A program made the position numbers and the translations under genes. DNA of 64,000 nt. Origin: an uncultured Bacteroidota bacterium. GTDB lineage: Bacteria; Bacteroidota; Bacteroidia; Bacteroidales; UBA932. The stretch lies in contig CALGSW010000010.1 in the NCBI GenBank assembly GCA_937901965.1, forward strand, positions 62,001-126,000, in the 5' to 3' direction. This document shows, piece after piece, positions 61,829 to 64,000 of this stretch; the first letter of the stretch is position 1, and every line of letters begins with the position of its first letter. A model generated the notes under the pieces. It did no database searches and was not told the DNA's origin. It saw only the letters and a list, made by a program, of their open reading frames with translations.

Positions 61829-63949
61829 ATGAAGAGATTTTTAATAATTACTCTGTTTTTAACAACGGCATTTTCTAATATACGGGCAGATGAAGGAATG
61901 TGGTTACCCTCTCTTATTAAGGAGAGGATAGTTGATATGCAAAAGAATGGATTTAAACTTACTGCCAGTGATTTATACGATATAAACAAAGCTTCTCTCA
62001 AAGATGCTATTGTTCACTTTGGTGGTGGTTGTACAGGTGAGCTGATATCTCGGGATGGACTTATTATTACAAATCATCATTGCGGATTTGGTCAGATTCA
62101 ATCGCACAGCAGTGTTGAAAATGACTACCTGAGAGATGGCTTCTGGGCAATGTCCAGAGAAGAGGAGTTGCCTAATAAAGGATTAACTGTTAGGTTTCTA
62201 GTACGAATGGATGATGTTACTTCAGAAATTCTGAATGGTTGTAATGAAGGATTAAGTGAAACTGAGCGTAATGAAATTATATCTAATAATTCTTCATCTT
62301 TGATTGAAAAAGCTAAGAAGGGTACGCATTATGATGCCAGGGTTGAGTCACTGTATTATGGTAACCAATACTTTCTTTTTATATATGAGACATTTACAGA
62401 TGTAAGGCTGGTAGGAGCCCCACCTTCATCAATCGGTAAATTTGGCGGAGATACAGATAACTGGATGTGGCCAAGACATACCGGCGATTTCTCATTGTTC
62501 AGGATTTATGCCGATAAAAACAATTTACCTGCTCCTTACTCAAAAGACAATGTACCGTATAAAGCAAAGAAATTCTTTGCGATATCTACATCTGGCGTAA
62601 ATGAAGGAGATTTCACACTAGTTTACGGCTTTCCCGGAAGAACCCAGGAATATCTTCACAGTGAGGCTGTAAGATACATATCAGAAATTTCTAATCCTCA
62701 CAAAATTCATTTAAGAACCCTAAGACTGAACATTCAGCAAGAGGAGATGTCAAAAAGCCAGGAGGTGAGAATAAAATATGCTTCAAAAAATGCATCAGTT
62801 GCAAATGCATGGAAAAAATGGCAGGGAGAGACTAAGGGAATAATTAAAATGAATGCTGTTGATAAAAAAAGAGATTTTGAAAGTAATTTTAAAACATGGT
62901 CGGCTTCTAACGATGAATATTATGGACTTGTTGACTCTCTGTATTCTATATATATCAAACTGGAACCATATAATTTTGCGAGTGACTATTTAACAGAAGC
63001 TATTAACTCAAACGAGATTATAAGATTTGCAGGAAGTGTAAAGAGTGCGCTTAACAGAAATTCAAAAATGACCCCGGAGGTTAGTGCCCAAAATATATCA
63101 GATTTAGCAGACAGATTCTTTAAAGATTATCATACAAATATTGACGAACGTTCATTTAAAGCTCTGCTTAATGAGTACAATAAAAATGTTCCTGCTGAAT
63201 TTCAACCTGAGTTGTTTAAAGAATTACTACATAAATTTGGGAGTACAGATAATATTGTAGCAGATATTTTCACTAACTCAGTTTTCGTTTCTAGAGAAAA
63301 ACTAATTGAGTCGCTTAAAAATAGTGCATCATTAACAATGTTTGAGAATGATCCGGCCCTTTTGTTTTATCAGTTATTTAATGATCACTTTACCCATGAT
63401 ATAAAACCGGTAATTGACAGTTATACAACCAGGCTGAATCTGCTATATAGAAAATTCATGAAAGGGCAAATGGACTTTAACTCAAATAAAGTTTTTTATC
63501 CCGATGCAAATTCAACTTTAAGAATAACATATGGTAAAGTCAAGGGATATAGTCCGTCTGATGGTGTATACTACAAACATTTATCAACCCTAGAAGGGAT
63601 TATGGAGAAAGATAATCCGGAAATTTATGACTATAATATACCTCAAAAGTTGAGGGATGTATATAAGACTAAAGATTTTGGAAGATGGAGTGTCAATGGC
63701 ACAATTCCTGTCTGTTTTATAGCATCAAATCACACTTCAGGTGGAAATTCAGGAAGTCCTGTTATTAACTCAATGGGCAATTTAGTAGGAATTAATTTTG
63801 ATAGGGTATGGGAAGGTACTATGAGTGACATCGTGTATGATCCGGAAATTTGCAGAAATATTTCTTTAGATGTAAGGTACGTACTTTTTATAATAGATAA
63901 AGTTGCCGGTGCAGGTCACTTATTAGAAGAGATGAGTCTTGTAAAATAG
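61829..63949 (+). CDS. S46-family dipeptidyl peptidase, DPP11-like
   Basis: A 706-residue exported serine peptidase of the family that includes DPP7 and DPP11 of Porphyromonas. A signal peptide precedes the mature N-terminus DEGMWLP. The triad is visible in LIITNHHCGFGQ (His about 84), GGDTDNWMWPRHTGDFS (Asp) and GGNSGSPV (Ser641). Arg659 in GINFDRVWEG lies 18 residues after the Ser, as Arg673 does after Ser655 in DPP11; DPP7 has Gly there. Preference for Asp or Glu at P1 is therefore inferred. I chose the ATG at 61829; an upstream ATG-like start at 61802 would spoil the signal peptide. Confidence 0.92.
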   Translation: MKRFLIITLFLTTAFSNIRADEGMWLPSLIKERIVDMQKNGFKLTASDLYDINKASLKDAIVHFGGGCTGELISRDGLIITNHHCGFGQIQSHSSVENDYLRDGFWAMSREEELPNKGLTVRFLVRMDDVTSEILNGCNEGLSETERNEIISNNSSSLIEKAKKGTHYDARVESLYYGNQYFLFIYETFTDVRLVGAPPSSIGKFGGDTDNWMWPRHTGDFSLFRIYADKNNLPAPYSKDNVPYKAKKFFAISTSGVNEGDFTLVYGFPGRTQEYLHSEAVRYISEISNPHKIHLRTLRLNIQQEEMSKSQEVRIKYASKNASVANAWKKWQGETKGIIKMNAVDKKRDFESNFKTWSASNDEYYGLVDSLYSIYIKLEPYNFASDYLTEAINSNEIIRFAGSVKSALNRNSKMTPEVSAQNISDLADRFFKDYHTNIDERSFKALLNEYNKNVPAEFQPELFKELLHKFGSTDNIVADIFTNSVFVSREKLIESLKNSASLTMFENDPALLFYQLFNDHFTHDIKPVIDSYTTRLNLLYRKFMKGQMDFNSNKVFYPDANSTLRITYGKVKGYSPSDGVYYKHLSTLEGIMEKDNPEIYDYNIPQKLRDVYKTKDFGRWSVNGTIPVCFIASNHTSGGNSGSPVINSMGNLVGINFDRVWEGTMSDIVYDPEICRNISLDVRYVLFIIDKVAGAGHLLEEMSLVK

Positions 63950-63969
63950 TACTCCTATACTAATAAAAA

Positions 63970-63999
63970 AGGCTGCATAAAATTAAGCAGCCTCTTTTA
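63970..63999 (+). terminator. Terminator of the S46 peptidase gene
   Basis: A 7-bp stem, aggctgc (63970-63976) with gcagcct (63987-63993), closes a 10-base loop and is followed by cttttat. It lies 20 bases after the stop. Confidence 0.75.
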
Positions 64000-64000
64000 T

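Noticed and set aside
1..64000. CRISPR arrays, insertion sequences, integrases or phage structural genes
   Set aside because: I searched for regular direct repeats, transposase motifs and terminal inverted repeats and saw none; gene density and base composition are uniform.

Overview
The window is chromosomal DNA of low GC from a Bacteroidota bacterium, most likely of the order Bacteroidales. Three things point there. The -7 element TAnnTTTG typical of this phylum recurs upstream of most transcription units. The protein set is also typical: a TonB receptor with an N-terminal carboxypeptidase-regulatory-like domain, an S46 dipeptidyl peptidase, S9 peptidases, a DUF5106-type lipoprotein and GlnRS. 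Finally, good Shine-Dalgarno sites are lacking. Coding density is very high and no gap exceeds about 120 bases. I see no insertion sequence, phage, CRISPR array or rRNA.

Layout. 1-752 is the 3' part of GAPDH with a strong terminator. 841-6610 (+) is a packed unit: a kinase-less sensor stub, TrkH, a RecD-like helicase and a DPP IV-type peptidase. 6607-8508 (-) holds an exported protein of unknown function and YicC. 8589-10262 (+) is GlnRS. 10272-15083 (-) is recG-nfo-msrA-MATE. 15148-16672 (+) is pdxA-rnhA. 16636-17742 (-) is mqnC of the futalosine menaquinone route, divergent from gpsA-pgi-addB-addA (17856-25949, +). A thioredoxin-fold lipoprotein (-) precedes the oxidative pentose phosphate operon gnd-zwf-pgl (+), which runs on without a break into a hybrid histidine kinase and an S9 peptidase and ends at a terminator near 34650. 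Then come a small histidine-rich membrane protein and a TonB receptor (34696-37396).

37391-46515 (-) is the most interesting region: an eight-gene chemosensory operon, cheW - cheR-TPR - cheW - MCP - cheA-REC - cheB - REC/histidine kinase - patatin. Its content and nearly its order match the Wsp-type 'alternative cellular function' systems, but a histidine kinase stands where Wsp has a diguanylate cyclase. It is divergent from a hemerythrin-like protein and a LuxR-type regulator with a degenerate receiver. A perfect 9-bp inverted repeat lies between the two units.

47918-64000 holds a YqhD-type alcohol dehydrogenase, two tRNA-Lys genes (CTT and TTT), MscL, an AspT/YidE-type transporter, a WG-repeat lipoprotein, a GNAT-like unknown, ClpC, GyrA, an exported TPR protein, an AI-2E-family permease and a DPP11-like S46 peptidase. 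Three exported peptidases in 64 kb suggest that peptides are an important food; the pentose phosphate and glycolytic genes show that sugar metabolism is also present.
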